In this document: positions 33,261 through 35,035 of the stretch, in pieces
Layout: every line of letters starts with the position of its first letter
How positions within the stretch are numbered: position 1 is the stretch's first letter
DNA from: JAKCDU01 sp035551615
GTDB taxonomy: Bacteria > Actinomycetota > Acidimicrobiia > Acidimicrobiales > Palsa-688
NCBI GenBank assembly: GCA_035551615.1
Contig: DASZNC010000173.1
Location: forward strand, 1-35,035
Reading direction: 5' to 3'
Length of the DNA stretch: 35,035 nucleotides
The notes under the pieces: generated by a model
Database searches by the model: none
What the model was told of the DNA's origin: nothing
What the model saw: the letters and a program-made list of their open reading frames with translations, nothing else
Translations under genes and position numbers: made by a program

Positions 33261-34953
33261 GGGCCTTGGCCTCCTGGAGTGATTCAAGGTCGAGCCCGAA
33301 TCCGAACGCGCCTTCGGGCTGATACACGGGCAATGAGACCTTGAAGGTCGCTCCTTGTCCGGGTTCGCTCTCGGCCTCGATGGTCCCACCATGGCGGTCG
33401 GCGATCTTGCGGCACAGAGCCAAACCGATCCCCGTGCCCGGGTACTCGTTGCGGCCGTGGAGTCGTTCGAATATCCGGAAGATGCGGGCCGCATAGCGGG
33501 GTTCGAATCCGATTCCGTTGTCCGAGACGCGCAGCTGCAGCATGCCTTCCTCGATCCGGCCGGTGACGTTGACCACCGGCGGCGCCTCGGGCCGCCGGAA
33601 CTTCAATCCGTTCGAGATGAGGTTCTGGAGGAGCTGTTGCATCTGCAACGGGTCGGCGGTGATGACAGGTAGGGCGCCGATCTCTACCCGGCCTCCGGCG
33701 TCGTCGATCTGGGCTTCCAGGTCCTGCACCACCCGGGCGGCGACGTCGGCCAGGTCCACCGTCTCGAACGGGCGTCCCTGAGTCGACACGCGCGAGAACC
33801 GCAGGAGATCCTCGATCAACCGCTGCATCCGCTCGGCGGCCGCGTTGGTACGGGCCAGATAGTCACGCCCCTTGTCGGAAAGGTTGGCCGACTCGGTGAC
33901 CGACAGCTGCTCCGTGAAGGTGCGGACCTTCCTCAGCGGTTCCTGCAGGTCGTGCGACGCGATGGACGCGAAGCTGTCCAGTTCCTCGTTCGAACGGGCC
34001 AGTTCGGCGGCCCGGCGCTGCAACGACTCGTTCGCCGCACTCAGTTCTTCGTTGACACCGGCCAGGCGGGCGTTGACGTCGCGGACCACCTCGGCCGAGC
34101 GCAGCACCCTCCAGGCCAGGGCCCCGGCGATGATGGCGACCGCGACCAGGGCTACCAGGATGAGCCACGGCAGGTACTCGCGGGTACCCGAGACACTGGC
34201 GAACAACGGGCCGTCCGGCACCGTCTGCAGGACCCTCCATCCGGAGTTGGAGAGCACCGCCTGGTCCTCATAGCTGCCGTGGACATCCCGGGAAGCGGCG
34301 CCCGAGCTCGGCAGATCCGACACCTTCGCCCCCACCACCGGGTTGGGGAGCGACGATGCGATCGTCCGGCCGGCGCTGTCGAGCAGGTAGTTCGACTCGC
34401 CCCGGACCCCCGGGATGCTCCGCAACTCCCCATCGAAGATCGCCGCCAGAGCCTGCGGCTTCAAGCCGGTGACCAAGAGGCGGCTGCCGTGGTTGTCATC
34501 GGGGAACTTCACGACCAGGTCCGCCACCGGAGACCCGTTGTACGAGGTCAGATCGCCGAGGAAATAGAGCGCCGATCCATGAGCAATCCTCGTCAGAATG
34601 GTCTGATCGAGCCCAAATCCGCCCTCGGCGGAGAACCCGGTGGACGCGGATATCAGCTGGCCCGAGGAGTTCATCACCAGCGCGTAAGCCTCGCCGGCGG
34701 CCGCCTTGTCCAGTTGGCTCTGGTCGACGCTGCCGCCGTAGTACTGAGTATCCGTCCCGGTTTGTTCCTCGACTGTTTGGAACAGGCTGTCCATCAGGGC
34801 GGCGGCCAGCACTGAACGGTCATGGACCTCGGTCTTGATCTCGGATCGTGACCGTTGTTGGTTCGCCGCCAGTTCCACCCCGAACACGGCGAAAATCAGT
34901 GCGAGCACCAGGGCGGCTATGACGACAGCCACCGACGTCCGACGGACGTTCAT
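33247..34953 (-). CDS. membrane sensor histidine kinase with extracellular Cache-like domain
   Basis: The 568-residue product has a transmembrane helix at about 8-30 (SVAVVIAALVLALIFAVFGV), an extracytoplasmic sensor (about 32-262) with ALVMNSSGQLISASTGF, LDSAGRTIASSLPN and GWRVLQTVPDGP in Cache-like order, a second helix at about 265-287 (LILVALVAVAIIAGALAW), a coiled-coil linker and a phytochrome-type HisKA with H334 in IASHDLQEPLRK. The ATPase has N box LQNLISNGLKF, G1 VSDNGIGF and G2 GTGIGLALCRK. ATG 34951-34953 has GGAGGGAGGG 4 nt upstream. Its stop lies inside the regulator gene, so kinase, regulator and GGDEF-EAL protein form one cassette. Confidence 0.95.
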   Translation of the reverse strand: MNVRRTSVAVVIAALVLALIFAVFGVELAANQQRSRSEIKTEVHDRSVLAAALMDSLFQTVEEQTGTDTQYYGGSVDQSQLDKAAAGEAYALVMNSSGQLISASTGFSAEGGFGLDQTILTRIAHGSALYFLGDLTSYNGSPVADLVVKFPDDNHGSRLLVTGLKPQALAAIFDGELRSIPGVRGESNYLLDSAGRTIASSLPNPVVGAKVSDLPSSGAASRDVHGSYEDQAVLSNSGWRVLQTVPDGPLFASVSGTREYLPWLILVALVAVAIIAGALAWRVLRSAEVVRDVNARLAGVNEELSAANESLQRRAAELARSNEELDSFASIASHDLQEPLRKVRTFTEQLSVTESANLSDKGRDYLARTNAAAERMQRLIEDLLRFSRVSTQGRPFETVDLADVAARVVQDLEAQIDDAGGRVEIGALPVITADPLQMQQLLQNLISNGLKFRRPEAPPVVNVTGRIEEGMLQLRVSDNGIGFEPRYAARIFRIFERLHGRNEYPGTGIGLALCRKIADRHGGTIEAESEPGQGATFKVSLPVYQPEGAFGFGLDLESLQEAKARARV

Positions 34954-35035
34954 TGAGCCCTCCCTCCGATGACGCCCCTCCATCGCCCCGGTCTGGATCG
35001 ACCGGTTGATGATGTTCTACCTCAATTCTTTGCCT

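Noticed and set aside
33490..33520. GGTTCGAATCC resembling a tRNA T-loop
   Set aside because: It encodes GFEPRYA in the G1 region of the histidine kinase. No acceptor, D or anticodon stem can be built around it.

Overview
The window reads as a stretch of chromosome from a GC-rich actinobacterium, probably of the Acidimicrobiia or a close lineage; that lineage is an inference. The codon third positions are strongly G/C. GTG and TTG starts are frequent. The gene families are actinobacterial: multifunctional 2-oxoglutarate decarboxylase (Kgd type), UvrD2 with an HRDC domain, GTP-dependent PEP carboxykinase and a mycobacterial-type alpha-methylacyl-CoA racemase. I see no phage, plasmid, insertion sequence, CRISPR, rRNA or tRNA gene.

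Positions 1-8784 hold a housekeeping block whose order is widespread in Actinobacteria: thiL, thiD, (a GAF/helix-turn-helix regulator), rpmB, a DAK2/FakA-like protein, recG, rsmD, coaD and a SepIVA/DivIVA-like coiled-coil protein cut by the window edge. All except rpmB lie on the minus strand. A 55-residue zinc-ribbon protein lies on the plus strand, wedged between recG and rsmD. A 438-bp gap after rpmB carries tandem hairpin repeats, a 39-bp near-perfect palindrome and a terminator-like stem.

Positions 8827-16400 hold central metabolism and repair. pckG is followed by a stand-alone Lrp-type RAM domain. A minus-strand operon encodes a PH-SHOCT membrane protein, a cytosolic metal-receptor-like protein and the acyl-CoA racemase. 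It is divergent from uvrD2, which carries an in-frame 15-bp minisatellite. A 587-bp non-coding gap (16401-16987) contains an AT-rich island and a structured element.

Positions 16988-26795 hold a three-gene minus operon (NYN ribonuclease-S1-histone-H1-like tail protein, exonuclease III, hotdog thioesterase), a HAD phosphatase, kgd and divergent ettA.

Positions 26805-34953 hold a YceH-family protein, a hydrolase, DUF2332, a small ASCH-like protein, short ORFs of unclear status, an esterase, and a signalling cassette: membrane histidine kinase, CheY-like regulator and REC-PAS-GGDEF-EAL protein.

A recurring feature is a TANNNT -10 hexamer lying 6-8 nt upstream of the start codon, which points to widespread leaderless mRNAs. 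The strongest candidates for something undescribed are the NYN-S1-H1-tail protein, the palindrome region after rpmB, the antisense zinc-ribbon gene and the repeat-bearing UvrD2.
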